DNA of 64,000 nt from NCBI RefSeq assembly GCF_004168625.1, contig NZ_SDWW01000011.1, forward strand, positions 33,279 through 97,278, given 5' to 3'. Source of the DNA: Pengzhenrongella frigida. GTDB lineage: Bacteria; Actinomycetota; Actinomycetes; Actinomycetales; Cellulomonadaceae. Shown here in pieces: positions 25,661-38,719 of the stretch. Both the position numbers and the translations under genes were made by a program. The notes below the pieces were generated by a model that saw only the letters and a list, made by a program, of their open reading frames with translations, did not search any database and was not told where the DNA came from. Each line of letters begins with the position of its first letter. Positions within the stretch are counted from its first letter, which is position 1.

Positions 25661-26020
25661 ATGTTGTGTCCCGTGGATACCGACGTCGAGCTGGTGATGT
25701 CCGAACGCCAGGGCGTCGAGATCGACTACTGCCCGAAGTGCCGCGGGGTCTGGCTCGACCGCGGCGAGCTCGACAAGATCCTCGACCGGGCGGCCCCCGA
25801 CGCCGCGCCGGCCGCGCCCGCCGCACCGGCTGCGACCGTCCCGGCCGCCGCCGCACCGCCGCGGTACGCCGAGCCCCGGTACGCCGACCCGCGGTACGAC
25901 CGTGGGCGTGACGAACGTGGGCGGGACGACCACCGCGACGATCGTGGGCGGGACGACCGGTCGTACGGCGACAAGAAGAAGCGCAAGGGCTCGTGGCTCG
26001 GGGACATCCTCGACTTCTGA
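25661..26020 (+). CDS. TFIIB-type zinc-ribbon protein with Arg/Asp-rich repeats
   Basis: 119 residues. The N-terminal domain (about 1-45) has CPVD and YCPKCRGVWLDRGELDKI, the zf-TFIIB family signature found in many bacteria with unknown role. An Ala/Pro linker follows, then charged repeats of RGRDER, RGRDDH and RGRDDR with intervening tyrosine motifs (PRYAEPRYADPRY), ending KKRKGSWLGDILDF. The ATG at 25661 begins the zinc ribbon. The low-complexity tail suggests nucleic-acid or self-association contacts; this is inference. Confidence 0.85.
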   Translation: MLCPVDTDVELVMSERQGVEIDYCPKCRGVWLDRGELDKILDRAAPDAAPAAPAAPAATVPAAAAPPRYAEPRYADPRYDRGRDERGRDDHRDDRGRDDRSYGDKKKRKGSWLGDILDF

Positions 26021-26075
26021 GCGACCGGGGGTGGCCGCGGGCTGACATCGCGCACGGGGCCGGGGTCGCGGCCAG

Positions 26076-26081
26076 TACTCT
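26076..26081 (+). promoter_or_regulatory. Probable -10 box of the gcv transcript
   Basis: TACTCT lies about 40 bases before the first aptamer of the glycine riboswitch, in the stretch between the zinc-ribbon gene and the aptamer. No convincing -35 at normal spacing. Confidence 0.45.
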
Positions 26082-26120
26082 GACGTCACCATCACAACCG
26101 AATATCTGCTGCTCGAGCTG

Positions 26121-26404
26121 CGGCGGGAGAGTCCTCCCGCGCGTCGCCGGACGTTCGCCCTGATCAGGTCCCTGATCACGGCCCTCCGGCGGCACCGGCG
26201 AGGCGCCGAAGGAGCAACCCTCCCCGGGAATCTCTCAGGCCCCCGTACCGCCATGGCTAGGCAACTCTGGAAAGCGGCCCCGCATCCAACGGGGCCCACC
26301 GACGGTGCAAGCCGGCGCGCCCCGAGCCTCGATCCCGAGGCGCTGGCGGACCGGCAAAACTCTCAGGTCGACGGCTGACGCCGCCGGATGACAGAGCGGG
26401 GAGG
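26121..26404 (+). promoter_or_regulatory. Tandem glycine riboswitch
   Basis: Two glycine aptamers in series. The first holds CGGGAGAGTCCTCCCG, GCGCCGAAGGAGCAA and ATCTCTCAGGC. The second holds ACTCTGGAAAGCGGC, CACCGACGGTGCAAGC, AAAACTCTCAGGT and the closing GATGACAGAG. This is the gcvT-type riboswitch that turns on glycine cleavage when glycine is high. It sits directly upstream of gcvP. A small TCCGGCG/CGCCGGA hairpin at 26419-26434 between aptamer and start may be part of the expression platform. Confidence 0.93.
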
Positions 26405-26454
26405 CCACCCGTCTGCTTTCCGGCGCCCGCCGGACGTCCACCCGGAGCCGCACC

Positions 26455-29424
<2,970 letters not shown>

Positions 29425-29467
29425 CCCCGCCCCGACCCACCCGCGAACCGCTGTGAGAGAGATGCTG

Positions 29468-30610
29468 ATGGCCGAGATTCTGAGTCCGTTGGATGCCGTG
29501 CACGTCGCCCTCGGGGCCGTGATGGTGCCGTTCGCCGGGTGGAGCATGCCGTTGCGGTACACCTCCGACCTCGCCGAGCACGTTGCGGTCCGCGCGGCGG
29601 CGGGGATCTTCGACCTGTCGCACATGGGCGAGATCCGGGTCACCGGGGCCCAGGCCGGGGCCGCGCTGGACTACGCGCTGGTCGGCAACCTGTCGGCCCT
29701 CGCGGTCGGCCGGGCGCGCTACACGATGATCTGCGCGCCGGACGGCGGCGTCGTCGACGACCTGGTCGTGTATCGCACGGCCGACGACGAGTACCTCGTG
29801 GTGGCGAACGCCTCCAACCACGACGTGGTGCTGGCCGAGCTCGGCCCGCGCTGCGCCGGCTTCGACGCCGCGGTCACCGACGAGTCGGCCCAGACGGCGC
29901 TCATCGCGGTGCAGGGTCCGCGGGCCCAGGAGATCGTCACCTCGGTCGTCGCACCGCAGGACGTCACGGCGGTCGCCGAGCTGAAGTACTACACCGGGCT
30001 GCCCGCCACGGTCGCCGGGATCCCCGCGCTGGTCGCCCGGACCGGGTACACCGGCGAGGACGGCTACGAGCTGTTCGTGCCCGCCGAGTCCGCCCCGGCG
30101 CTGTGGGCCGCGCTGACCGCCGCGGGCGAGCCGTTCGGCCTGGTGCCGGCGGGGCTGTCGGCGCGAGACAGCCTGCGGCTCGAGGCCGGGATGCCGCTGT
30201 ACGGCAACGAGCTGGACCGGACCACGACCCCGTACGACGCCGGGCTCGGCCGGGTGGTCAAGCTCGACAAGACCGACGCCGACGGTGCCCCGCTCGACTT
30301 CGTCGGCCGGGGTCCGCTCGACGCGCGCAAGCACTCCGAGCCGTCCCGCGTCCTGGTGGGCCTCGAGGGGCTCGGACGGCGCGCGGCCCGGCACGGGTAC
30401 GCGGTGCTGCGCTCGGCCGAGGCGGCGGACGCCGTCGTCGGGCACATCACGTCGGGCGCGCCGTCCCCCACGCTCGGCCACCCGATCGCGATGGCCTACG
30501 TCACGCCCGAGGTCAGCGCCGTCGGCACCGAGCTCGCCGTCGACGTCCGCGGCCGTGCCGAACCCGTGCGCGTGGTGGCGCTCCCGTTCTACCGTCGACC
30601 CGCCCGCTAG
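29468..30610 (+). CDS. gcvT: Aminomethyltransferase, T protein
   Basis: Moves the aminomethyl carbon from lipoyl-GcvH to tetrahydrofolate and releases ammonia. 380 residues. GWSMPLRY and FDLSHMGEI in the N-terminal part, YTGEDGYELF in the middle and ARDSLRLEAGMPLYGNEL (folate-site region) near 225-245 are all family motifs. In-frame alternatives at GTG 29453 and ATG 29462 exist; I prefer ATG 29468 since GAGAGAG stands nine bases before it. Middle gene of the gcv operon. Confidence 0.95.
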   Translation: MAEILSPLDAVHVALGAVMVPFAGWSMPLRYTSDLAEHVAVRAAAGIFDLSHMGEIRVTGAQAGAALDYALVGNLSALAVGRARYTMICAPDGGVVDDLVVYRTADDEYLVVANASNHDVVLAELGPRCAGFDAAVTDESAQTALIAVQGPRAQEIVTSVVAPQDVTAVAELKYYTGLPATVAGIPALVARTGYTGEDGYELFVPAESAPALWAALTAAGEPFGLVPAGLSARDSLRLEAGMPLYGNELDRTTTPYDAGLGRVVKLDKTDADGAPLDFVGRGPLDARKHSEPSRVLVGLEGLGRRAARHGYAVLRSAEAADAVVGHITSGAPSPTLGHPIAMAYVTPEVSAVGTELAVDVRGRAEPVRVVALPFYRRPAR

Positions 30611-30694
30611 GCCCGATTCTCCGAGGGATCCGCGCGCCACACGCGCAGATCCCTCTGGAAACCGCATCAGAACCGCAACCCGAGGAGACCTGAC

Positions 30695-31066
30695 GTGAGC
30701 ACCTTTCCCGATGACCGGCAGTACACCGTCGAGCACGAGTGGCTGGCGGAAGGCGACCCCGCGACGTTCGGCATCACCGACACCGCCTCCGAGGCGCTCG
30801 GCGACATCGTCTACCTCGAGCTGCCGACCGTCGGCTCCGAGATCGTGGCCGGAACCGTGTGCGGGGAGATCGAGTCGACCAAGTCCGTCTCGGAGCTGTT
30901 CTCGCCCGTGTCGGGCACGGTCGTGCAGGTCAACCAGGCCGCGATCGACGACCCCGCGCTCGTGAACTCGGACCCGTACGGCGACGGCTGGCTCGTCCGG
31001 GTGACGGTCACCGAGACCGGCGCCCTGATCTCCGCGGCCGAGTACCAGGCGCAGAACGCTGGCTAG
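30695..31066 (+). CDS. gcvH: Glycine cleavage system H protein
   Basis: Lipoyl carrier that shuttles the aminomethyl group between P, T and L proteins. 123 residues. The lipoylated Lys63 sits in GEIESTKSVSELFSP, and VEHEWL and DIVYLELPTVG are standard. GTG start with GAGGAG nine bases upstream. Last gene of the operon; no lipoamide dehydrogenase or lipoyl ligase gene is beside it. The 84-bp gap after gcvT holds no hairpin of note. Confidence 0.96.
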   Translation: MSTFPDDRQYTVEHEWLAEGDPATFGITDTASEALGDIVYLELPTVGSEIVAGTVCGEIESTKSVSELFSPVSGTVVQVNQAAIDDPALVNSDPYGDGWLVRVTVTETGALISAAEYQAQNAG

Positions 31067-31294
31067 CCTGTTCGGGTGATCTCCAGCTCCCGGTCGCAAG
31101 CCCGCTCTTACGGCTCTGACCTGCGGGAACGCATGCTATGCCCCACATTCGCACGGTCGCCCCACCCGCAGGGGTGAAGACCGCGGGTGAATTCCGCGTC
31201 ATACCCTCCTGGCGTCGACGTCTCTCATGGTGTCAGGTAACCGCGGCGTTCTCGGGCAGATCTTCGTAGCACGCGTGAGCATCCGGAGGGCAAC

Positions 31295-31537
31295 ATGAGC
31301 ACACTCGAACTGGTCAGGCAGCCTGGACCAGCCACGCCCGCGGGGGAGCCGCTCACACGACGTGAACTCGTCGTGCTGGGCAATCTCTCGGAGAACGTCA
31401 CCCTCGAGGAGATCGCCTCGAAGCTGTTCGTCACCCGCAACACGGTCAAGTCCCAGGTCCGCAGCGTCTATCGCAAGATCGGGGTCTCCACGCGCGCCGA
31501 GGCGGTCGCGTGGGCGGAGTCGGCCGGGCTGCGCTGA
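31295..31537 (+). CDS. Stand-alone LuxR-type helix-turn-helix protein
   Basis: 80 residues, essentially one GerE/LuxR DNA-binding domain: [20 protein letters not shown], then [20 protein letters not shown] and [15 protein letters not shown]. There is no receiver or sensor domain, so it may act as a small DNA-binding protein or need a partner. The ATG has GGAGGGCAAC just upstream. The 228-bp gap before it holds no clear element; the Nudix gene follows after 49 bp. Confidence 0.88.
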   Translation: MSTLELVRQPGPATPAGEPLTRRELVVLGNLSENVTLEEIASKLFVTRNTVKSQVRSVYRKIGVSTRAEAVAWAESAGLR

Positions 31538-31586
31538 CCGCACCCGAGCCCGAGCCGCGGTGGTCGGGGCTGGCACACTCGCGGCC

Positions 31587-32015
31587 ATGAACCCCGGGCT
31601 GCCGCTCCTTCCCGTGCTTGTCGTCGCCGCCGCGATCGTCGACGACCTCGTGGCTCCCCAGCAGCTTCTCGCTGCCCGACGTCGGCGGCCCGTCCGCCTC
31701 GCCGGGCAGTGGGAGTTCCCGGGCGGAAAGGTCGACCCGGGCGAGACGCCGCACCAGGCGCTGCACCGGGAGCTCCTCGAAGAGCTCGGCGTGCGCGTGC
31801 GCCTGGGCTCCGAGCTGGCCGGCCCGGCCGACGGCGTCTGGCCGCTCACCGACCGCTACGTCATGCGACTGTGGCTGGCGACGATCGAGCACGGCACGCC
31901 CGAGCCCCTCGTCGAGCACGACGAGCTCCGCTGGCTCCCCCGCGCGCACTGGCGAACGGTCCCCTGGCTGACGCCAGACCTCCCGATCCTCGCTGCCCTC
32001 GAGGCTCGTCGCTGA
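31587..32015 (+). CDS. Nudix hydrolase, MutT-like
   Basis: 142 residues. The Nudix box is complete: [16 protein letters not shown] followed by ELLEELGV (GX5EX7REUXEEXGU). WEFPGGK places it close to MutT-type (8-oxo-)dGTP pyrophosphatases, which protect against oxidised nucleotides. The ATG at 31587 is chosen since it opens the domain and CACACT stands exactly seven bases before it, a leaderless-type start; the frame is open upstream through the LuxR gene. Confidence 0.9.
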   Translation: MNPGLPLLPVLVVAAAIVDDLVAPQQLLAARRRRPVRLAGQWEFPGGKVDPGETPHQALHRELLEELGVRVRLGSELAGPADGVWPLTDRYVMRLWLATIEHGTPEPLVEHDELRWLPRAHWRTVPWLTPDLPILAALEARR

Positions 32016-32174
32016 CGTCTCGCCGCACGCGCCCGGACGGGTCGTTCGGGGCTGGTGGACGGGGCGGACCCGGTGGTAGAACAAAAAATGTAGCCACCCG
32101 GGAACGGTGTTGCGGCCCCGGGTGCACCGAGGGTTCGGAACCCGCCGGACCCCTCGATCAGGAGGTGAAGGGCA

Positions 32175-32624
32175 ATGGCTACTCGCAGTGACCCGTTCCA
32201 GGAGATCGACCGCCTGATGGGGCAGGTCTTCGGTGCGGCGCGTCCCGCCGGCATCATGCCGATGGACCTGTACCGGGTCGGTGACCACTACGTCCTCAGC
32301 GTCGACCTTCCCGGTGTCGACCCCGGCACCATCGATGTCAACGTCGAGGACCGCACCCTGACGATCCGGGCCGAACGCACGTCGGGCATGGTGCAGGACG
32401 TGCAGTGGCTCACGCAGGAACGGCCGAGCGGGACGTACGCGCGGCAGCTCACGGTCGGCAGCGGCCTGGCGCTCGACAAGATCGACGCGACCTACGCGGA
32501 CGGCGTGCTCACGCTGAGCATCCCGATCGCGGAGGAGGCCAAGCCGCGCAAGGTCGAGGTGCAGATCGCGGGCACGAAGGCGCCCGCGGCCATCAGCGGA
32601 ACGCACAAGACCACCCGCCGCTGA
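32175..32624 (+). CDS. Hsp20/alpha-crystallin small heat-shock protein
   Basis: 149-residue holdase chaperone. The alpha-crystallin domain spans about 30-130 with VLSVDLPGVDPGTIDVNVED and the terminal YADGVLTLSIPIAEEA, ahead of a basic tail. The short N-terminus (DPFQEIDRLMGQVFG) is as in actinobacterial Hsp18. AGGAGGTGAAGGGC precedes the ATG, a strong ribosome site. No HAIR or CIRCE operator was seen upstream. Convergent with metE across a strong terminator. Confidence 0.94.
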   Translation: MATRSDPFQEIDRLMGQVFGAARPAGIMPMDLYRVGDHYVLSVDLPGVDPGTIDVNVEDRTLTIRAERTSGMVQDVQWLTQERPSGTYARQLTVGSGLALDKIDATYADGVLTLSIPIAEEAKPRKVEVQIAGTKAPAAISGTHKTTRR

Positions 32625-32670
32625 CCTGCCCGGCTGACGGCCCGACGCCGTCGGCCGCTGCTCGGCAGAG

Positions 32671-32714
32671 ACCGGAACCGCCCGTCCCCGCAGCGGGGGA
32701 CGGGCGGTTCCGGT
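32671..32714. terminator. Bidirectional hairpin between hsp20 and metE
   Basis: Perfect 19-bp stem, ACCGGAACCGCCCGTCCCC with its complement, around a 6-base loop. It lies between convergent genes and can end both transcripts. No U tract on either side. Confidence 0.85.
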
Positions 32715-32742
32715 TCTGGTGCGAGCGGGTCGAGCGGACCGA

Positions 32743-35097
32743 TCAGGCCGGCAGGGTGGCCCGGACGGTCTTGGTGGCCGCGACCATGTGCTCCAGGCTG
32801 GGGGTGACCTCCTGGTAGCGGCGGGTCTTGAGGCCGCAGTCCGGGTTGACCCACAGCTCGTGCGCGGCGATCGAGCGCACCGCGGCGCCGAGCAGCTCGG
32901 TCACCTCGGCCTCGCTCGGCACGCGCGGGGAGTGGATGTCCCACACGCCCGGGCCGATCCCGCGCGGGTAGCCGGCCTCGGCGATCGGCTCGAGGATCTC
33001 CATCTTCGAGCGGGCCGCCTCGATGCTGGTCACGTCGGCGTCCAGGCCGTCGATCGCGTCGATGATCTCGCCGAACTCCGAATAGCACAGGTGCGTGTGG
33101 ATCTGGGTGTCCTTGCGCACGCCGGACGTCGCCAGCCGGAACGAGGACACCGACCAGTCGAGGTACGCGGGCTGGTCGGCCGCACGCAGGGGGAGCAGCT
33201 CGCGCAGCGCGGGCTCGTCCACCTGCACGATGCCGATCCCGGCCGCCTCGAGGTCGGCGATCTCGTCGCGCAGCGCGAGTGCGACCTGGTTGGCCGTGTC
33301 GCCGAGCGGCTGGTCGTTGCGCACGAACGACCAGGCCAGGATCGTGACCGGCCCCGTGAGCATGCCCTTGACCGGCTTGGCGGTGAGCGAGGCGGTGTAC
33401 GCCGACCAGGCCACGGTGATGGGCGCAGGGCGCGCAACGTCGCCCCACAGGATCGGCGGCCGCACGCAGCGCGAGCCGTACGACTGGACCCAGCCGTTCT
33501 GGGTGGCGGCGAACCCGTCGAGGTTCTCGGCGAAGTACTGCACCATGTCGTTGCGCTCGGGCTCGCCGTGCACCAGCACGTCGAGGCCGATCTCCTCCTG
33601 GAGCGTGACCACGCGCTGGATCTCCGCGCGCATCTCGGCCTCGTACTGCTCGGTGCTCAGCTCGCCCTTGGCGTGCGCGGCGCGCGACTTGCGGATCTCC
33701 GGGGTCTGCGGGAACGAGCCGATGGTCGTGGTCGGCAGCGGCGGGAGCTGCAGCTTGGCCGCCTGCGCGGCCTTGCGGGCGGCGTAGTCCCCGCGGTGGA
33801 AGGCCTCGTCGCTCAGCCCGGCCAGGCGCTCGCGCACCTCCGGACGCACGACGCCGGGCGCCGTGCGGCGGTTGGCCAGCGCGGCGCTCGAGGCGGCGAG
33901 CTGGTCGGCGACGGCGTCGCGGCCGTCGGCGAGCCCGTGGGCGAGCGTGGCGACCTCGCCGACCTTCTGGTCGGCGAACGCGAGCCAGGCGCGCAGGGTC
34001 GGGTCGAGCGCGGGCTCGTCCTCGACGTCGTGCGGCACGTGCAGGAGCGAGGTCGAGGTGCCGACCGAGACGGACGCGGCGCCGAGCGTGCGGGCCGCGT
34101 CGAGCCGGTCGAGGGCGGCGCCGAGGTCGGCCCGCCAGATGTTGTGGCCGTCGACGACGCCGGCGACGAGCACCTTGGTCTCGAGACCGGCCACCGGACC
34201 GGCCGGCAGGCAGCCGCGGACCAGGTCGAGCGCGATGCCGTCGACCGCGGTGCCGGCGAGCGCGGGCAGCGCCGCGCCGAGGTCGCCGTACGGGGCGGCG
34301 ACGAGGAGGGCGGGCCGGGTCGGCTTGGCGAGATCGCCGGCCAGGGCGGTGTACGCCTGGACCAGCGCGGTGATGGCCTGCTCGGACGTCGCGTCGATCG
34401 AGTCGGACACCAGTGCGGGCTCGTCGAGCTGGACCCACGTCGCGCCGGCCGCGGCGAGCGCGGTGAGCAGCTCGGCGTAGACCGGCAGGAGGTCCGCGAG
34501 GCGGTCGATCGGTGAGAAGCCCTCGGGTGCGCCGTCGGCCGCCTTCGCCAGCAGCAGGAACGTGACGGGGCCGACGAGGACCGGACGCGTGAGCACGCCC
34601 TGGGCGAGGGCCTCGACGAACTCGCGCACGGGCCGGTCGTCGGCGAACCGGAAGACGGTGTCCGGGCCGATCTCCGGCACGAGGTAGTGGTAGTTCGTGT
34701 CGAACCACTTGGTCATCTCGGCCGGCAGGTCGTCGCCCGCGCCGCGCGCGATCGTCGAGTAGCCCGCCAGGTCGAGCCGACCGGTGGTGGGGTCGACGAG
34801 GTGCGCGAACCGCGCCGGCACGGCCCCGACCACGACGGCGGCGTCGAGCACCTGGTCGTAGAACGAGAAGTTCGACGGGATCGACGCATCGGTCGGGTCG
34901 AGGCCGAGCTCGACGAGGCGGGTGCGGGTCCGGGTGCGCAGCGCGGCGGCGGCCTGCTCGACGTCGTCCGCCGTGGTCTTGCCGGCCCAGAACGACTCGA
35001 TCGCCTTCTTGAGCTCGCGGCGCGGCCCGACGCGGGGGTAGCCGAGGATGGTGCCGCCGGGGAAGCCCGGCGTGCTGGTCACAGTCGATGAGCTCAT
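32743..35097 (-). CDS. metE: Cobalamin-independent methionine synthase
   Basis: Transfers methyl from 5-methyl-THF-polyglutamate to homocysteine. 784 residues, the double-barrel MetE form. [17 protein letters not shown] at the N-terminus, [16 protein letters not shown] near 500, and the zinc ligands in [10 protein letters not shown] and [11 protein letters not shown] are all present. It is 10 bp after metF on the same strand, so MetF product passes to MetE. The transcript starts at a SAM riboswitch upstream of metF, consistent with shut-off when methionine/SAM is plentiful. Confidence 0.97.
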   Translation of the reverse strand: MSSSTVTSTPGFPGGTILGYPRVGPRRELKKAIESFWAGKTTADDVEQAAAALRTRTRTRLVELGLDPTDASIPSNFSFYDQVLDAAVVVGAVPARFAHLVDPTTGRLDLAGYSTIARGAGDDLPAEMTKWFDTNYHYLVPEIGPDTVFRFADDRPVREFVEALAQGVLTRPVLVGPVTFLLLAKAADGAPEGFSPIDRLADLLPVYAELLTALAAAGATWVQLDEPALVSDSIDATSEQAITALVQAYTALAGDLAKPTRPALLVAAPYGDLGAALPALAGTAVDGIALDLVRGCLPAGPVAGLETKVLVAGVVDGHNIWRADLGAALDRLDAARTLGAASVSVGTSTSLLHVPHDVEDEPALDPTLRAWLAFADQKVGEVATLAHGLADGRDAVADQLAASSAALANRRTAPGVVRPEVRERLAGLSDEAFHRGDYAARKAAQAAKLQLPPLPTTTIGSFPQTPEIRKSRAAHAKGELSTEQYEAEMRAEIQRVVTLQEEIGLDVLVHGEPERNDMVQYFAENLDGFAATQNGWVQSYGSRCVRPPILWGDVARPAPITVAWSAYTASLTAKPVKGMLTGPVTILAWSFVRNDQPLGDTANQVALALRDEIADLEAAGIGIVQVDEPALRELLPLRAADQPAYLDWSVSSFRLATSGVRKDTQIHTHLCYSEFGEIIDAIDGLDADVTSIEAARSKMEILEPIAEAGYPRGIGPGVWDIHSPRVPSEAEVTELLGAAVRSIAAHELWVNPDCGLKTRRYQEVTPSLEHMVAATKTVRATLPA

Positions 35098-35107
35098 CAG
35101 AAGACCC

Positions 35108-36127
35108 CTAGATCGTCAGGTAGTTCGGGTGGGAGGCCGTGACCCGCGGCTCGCTGGCCGGTTCCGGAGCCATCGGGGCTCCCCCGCCGAGGTGTACACC
35201 CTCGAGCAGGTCAAGTGCGGCTTCGTGCTGGTTGAAGGTGTAGATGTGCAGGCCGGGGGCGCCGCCGTCGAGCACCTCGTCGGCCAGGTCGACGCTCGCC
35301 CGGATGCCGACGCGGTGCCGCTCGGCCGGGTCGTCGGCCGCGGCGAGCCGCGCGAGCAGGTCCGTCGGCACCTGCACGCCGGTGAGCTCCTCGAGGCGCA
35401 CGAGGCGGGCGGGGTCCGTGGTCGGGATGACCCCGGCCACGATCGGGATCGTGATCCCGAGGTCGCGGGCGTCGCGGACCAGGCCGAGATAGCTCTTCGC
35501 CTCGAAGAACACCTGCGTGATGGCGAAGTCGGCGCCGGCCTCCTGCTTGGCGAGCAGGGCGCGCAGGTCCTGCTCGCGGGTGCTGCCCGCGCTCGGGTTC
35601 CCGGCCGGGAACGCCGCGACCGCGACGCTCAGCTTGCGGGCCGCGCCGCGCAGCGCCTGGCTCGCCGAGGTCACGCAGCGGGCCGCCTCGACCTCGCGCA
35701 GCAGCTCGACGAGCTCGCTCGCCTGGACCAGCTCGCCCGTGCGCGGGCGCCAGTTGGGCTGGTCCTTCGGCGGGTCGCCGCGCAGCGCGAGGAAGTTGCG
35801 CACGCCCTCGTCGAGGAACTCCTCGATCACGGCCACGACGTCCTCGCGGGAGACGCCGACGCAGGTCAGGTGCGCGATCGGCAGGACGGGGGTGTGCGCC
35901 AGCAGGTGCCGCACGAGCTCGCGCGTGGTCTGCCGGGTCGAGCCCGAGGCGCCGTAGGTGACCGAGATGAAGTCGGGGCGGACCGCCGCCAGTGCCTGGA
36001 TCGTGACGGTCAGCGCGTCGAACGACTTCGGGGTGCGGGGCGGGAAGAGCTCGAACGACACGGTCGGTCGGTCGATCGCGGCGCGAGCGGGGGGACTCGG
36101 GCGGTCACCTGGGCGGTCGAACGGCAT
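35108..36127 (-). CDS. metF: 5,10-methylenetetrahydrofolate reductase
   Basis: Makes 5-methyl-THF for MetE with a flavin cofactor. 339 residues. [23 protein letters not shown] (FAD/substrate strand), [16 protein letters not shown] and QVFFEA are the known motifs in order. The ATG at 36127 follows GATGGAG, whose first part lies in the closing stem of the riboswitch, so ribosome access should depend on SAM. First gene of the metF-metE operon. The frame is open to 36271 only through the riboswitch. Confidence 0.96.
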   Translation of the reverse strand: MPFDRPGDRPSPPARAAIDRPTVSFELFPPRTPKSFDALTVTIQALAAVRPDFISVTYGASGSTRQTTRELVRHLLAHTPVLPIAHLTCVGVSREDVVAVIEEFLDEGVRNFLALRGDPPKDQPNWRPRTGELVQASELVELLREVEAARCVTSASQALRGAARKLSVAVAAFPAGNPSAGSTREQDLRALLAKQEAGADFAITQVFFEAKSYLGLVRDARDLGITIPIVAGVIPTTDPARLVRLEELTGVQVPTDLLARLAAADDPAERHRVGIRASVDLADEVLDGGAPGLHIYTFNQHEAALDLLEGVHLGGGAPMAPEPASEPRVTASHPNYLTI

Positions 36128-36134
36128 GTCAACT

Positions 36135-36221
36135 CCATCGGTCCTGGCGGAAGCACCCACACCCTTTGCAGGGGGGTTGCTGCGGCGTCGTCGAGCCAGG
36201 TCTCTCAGCCGCTCTGGATGG
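36135..36221 (-). promoter_or_regulatory. SAM riboswitch (SAM-I/SAM-IV clan) of metF-metE
   Basis: On the minus strand, a CCATC/GATGG closing stem surrounds GAGCGGCTGAGAGACCTGG, a GACGCCGCAGCAACC stretch, a CCCCCTGCAAAGGG-type hairpin and GGTGCTTCCGCCAGGACC. The pairs GCGGC/GCCGC form P2, and CCTGGC with GCCAGG gives the pseudoknot seen in this clan. The closing GATGG runs straight into GGAG before the metF ATG, suggesting translational control. Confidence 0.85.
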
Positions 36222-36390
36222 TGTTGGGAGCATAGACCGACGCCGAGCCCCGCGACAGCACTTGTTCGCATGGTGGGACGTCGATCTCACAGTACGGTCA
36301 TCTGGCGTGAACGGCGCCGTTTCGTCGGTGCAGGTGAGGCGGGCCTTTCGTCTCTCCTGCGGACCGCCGTCGGGGCGAGACGATGGCCGG

Positions 36391-38719
36391 GTGAACCTGC
36401 GCGCGACCACCCTGCTGGCGAACAAGGAGGGGTTGCTCTTCGCGACCTCGACCACGCTGCTGCTCGCCGGCGGCGCGGCGTGGCTGCTGTCCGCCGAGAC
36501 GCCGGCGAGCCTGCTGTGGGTCGCGGGCACGGTGCTCGGCCTGATCGCCTCCGTCGGGTGGACCGTCGCCGCGATCCGGCGCCGGCAGCCGAGCGTCGAC
36601 GTCATCGCCGTGCTCGCGCTGGGCGGCGCGCTCGCGGTGAACGAGCCGTTCGCCGGCGCGATGATCACGGTCATGCTCGCGAGCGGCCAGCTCCTCGAGG
36701 CGCGGGCCGACGCGCGGGCGCGGCGCGAGCTGAGCCTGCTGGCCGAGCGGGCGCCGCGCACCGCCCTGCGCCGGGTCGGGGGCGCGGTCGTCCAGATCCC
36801 GGTGGACGACGTCGTCGTCGGCGACCAGCTGCTGGTCGGCACCGGCCAGATCGTCCCGGTGGACGGCCGGCTCCTGACCGGTGCCACCCTGGACGAGTCC
36901 GCGCTGACGGGGGAGCCCCTGCCCGTCGAGCGGTCGACCGGCGACGACGTGCGCAGCGGGGTGGTCAACTCCGGGCCGCCGCTGGACATCGTCGCGACCG
37001 CCGCGGCGGCCGAGTCGACCTACGCCGGCGTGGTGCGCATGGTCGAGCAGGCCCAGGCGTCGTCGGCGCCGTTCGTGCGGACCGCCGACCGGTTCGCGAT
37101 GTGGTTCGTCCCGTTCACCCTCGTCCTGGCCGGTGCGGCCTGGGCGATCAGCGGCGACGCCGTCCGGGCGGTGGCCGTGCTCGTGGTCGCGACCCCGTGC
37201 CCGCTGCTGCTCGCCGCGCCGATCGCGATCATGTCGGGCCTGTCCCGCGCCGCGAGCATCGGCGTCGTGATCAAGGGCGGTGGCGCGCTCGAACGGCTGG
37301 CCGCCGGGCGCGTGATGCTCTTCGACAAGACCGGCACCCTCACGCAGGGCCACCCGGTGCTGGCCGACGTCGTGGTGGCCGGCGACCGGCTGGGCGCGGA
37401 CGAGGTGCTCACCCTGGCCGCCTCCCTCGACCAGGTCTCGGCGCACGTCCTGGCGAGCGCGATCGTCAGCGGCGGCGTCCGGCGCGGCCTGCCGCTCGAG
37501 CTGCCCGCCGAGGTCGAGGAGGTGCAGGGCTACGGCCTGCGGGGCACCGTCGGCGGGCGCCGGATCGCGCTCGGCAAGGCGTCGTGGATCGTGGGCGACA
37601 CGGCTCCCGCCTGGGTGCGCCAGGTCCGGCGGCGGGCCGATCTCGACGGCTCGCTGACCGTGTTCGTCGCCGTCGACGACGAGCCCGCGGGGGCGTTCCT
37701 GCTCGAGGACGCGATCCGGCCGGACGCGCCCCGGATGGTCCGCGCGCTGCGCACCGCCGGGATCTCGCGCGTCGTGCTGGTCACCGGCGACCGCGCCGAC
37801 ATCGCCGACATGGTCGGGCGCATCGTCGGGGTCGATGCGGTGCTGGCCGACTGCGACCCCGCCGACAAGCTCGAGGCCATCTCCCGCGAGTCGGCTCGGG
37901 GCACCACGATCATGGTCGGCGACGGGATCAACGACGCCCCCGCGCTCGCCGCGGCCGACGTCGGCGTCGCGCTCGCCGCGCGCGGTGCGACGGCCTCGTC
38001 CGAGGCGGCCGACGTCGTCCTCACGGTGGACCGGATCGACGCGCTGGCCGATGCGATCCTCATCGCGCGCCGCTCGAAGCGGATCGCGCTGCAGGCCGTG
38101 CTGATCGGGATGGGGCTGTCGGTGGTCGCGATGGCGCTGGCCGCGGTCGGGCTGCTCCCCCCCTGCGGCCGGCGCGCTCCTGCAGGAGGTCATCGACGTG
38201 CTGGCGATCGGCATCGCGCTGCGGGCCGTGCTGCCCGGGAAGGTGCACACGATCACGATGGCGGCGGCGGATGTCGAGACCGCGCACCGGCTGCGGGTCG
38301 AGCACGACGCCGTCCTGCCCCTGATCGAGCAGATCCGCTCGGTGGCCGACGCGCTCCCGACCGACGGTTGCGACCTCGCGCCGGTGCACGTGCTGCTCGG
38401 CCGGCTCGAGGGCGAACTGATCCCGCACGAGCGCGCCGATGAGGAGCTGCTGGTGCCGCTCGTCGACCGCGCGCTCGGCGGCTCGGACGCCACCGCGGCG
38501 TTGAGCCGCACGCACGCCGAGATCGAGCACCAGGTCAGCAGGTTGCGGCTGCTGCTCACCGGGCTCGACGCCGACGTGGTCCAGCCCGAGGACGTCGTCG
38601 AGCTGCGCCGGTTGCTCTACGGCCTGTACGCCGTGCTCCGCCTGCACAACGCGCAGGAGGAGGAGGGCGCGTTCAGCCTGGTGCCGGACGGGAACCCGCA
38701 CCCGGCGACGCGGTCGTAG
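36391..38719 (+). CDS. P1B-type heavy-metal ATPase with C-terminal hemerythrin domain, frameshifted
   Basis: Membrane metal-transport ATPase. The first frame (GTG 36391) carries TGEPLPVE, the metal-site ATPCPLLLAAP near 270, phosphorylated Asp312 in DKTGT and MVGDGINDAPA, but no N-terminal metal-binding domain. It runs into noise after GLLPP because of a C7 tract at 38157 and stops at 38442. Dropping one C restores AAGALLQEVIDVLAIG, then a hemerythrin-like domain (RVEHDAVLPLI, IPHERADEE, SRTHAEIEH, LRLHNAQEEE) to 38719. The spanned coordinates are the restored gene. Cargo unknown; a sequencing error is possible. Confidence 0.88.
38157..38163 (+). other. C7 homopolymer that breaks the ATPase reading frame
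   Basis: Seven C in a row at the last membrane helix of the P1B ATPase. Six C would keep the frame through the helix and the hemerythrin domain. It is therefore the exact site of a frameshift, a sequencing indel, or a slippage site. Confidence 0.8.

Noticed and set aside
22953..26195. 1080-codon minus-strand frame across corA, the aminotransferase and the zinc-ribbon gene
   Set aside because: It crosses two sure plus-strand genes and a sure minus-strand gene in another frame; no motif.
32060..32110. A-rich stretch before hsp20 as a heat-shock operator
   Set aside because: No CIRCE or HAIR inverted repeat is present; the A tract alone is weak evidence.
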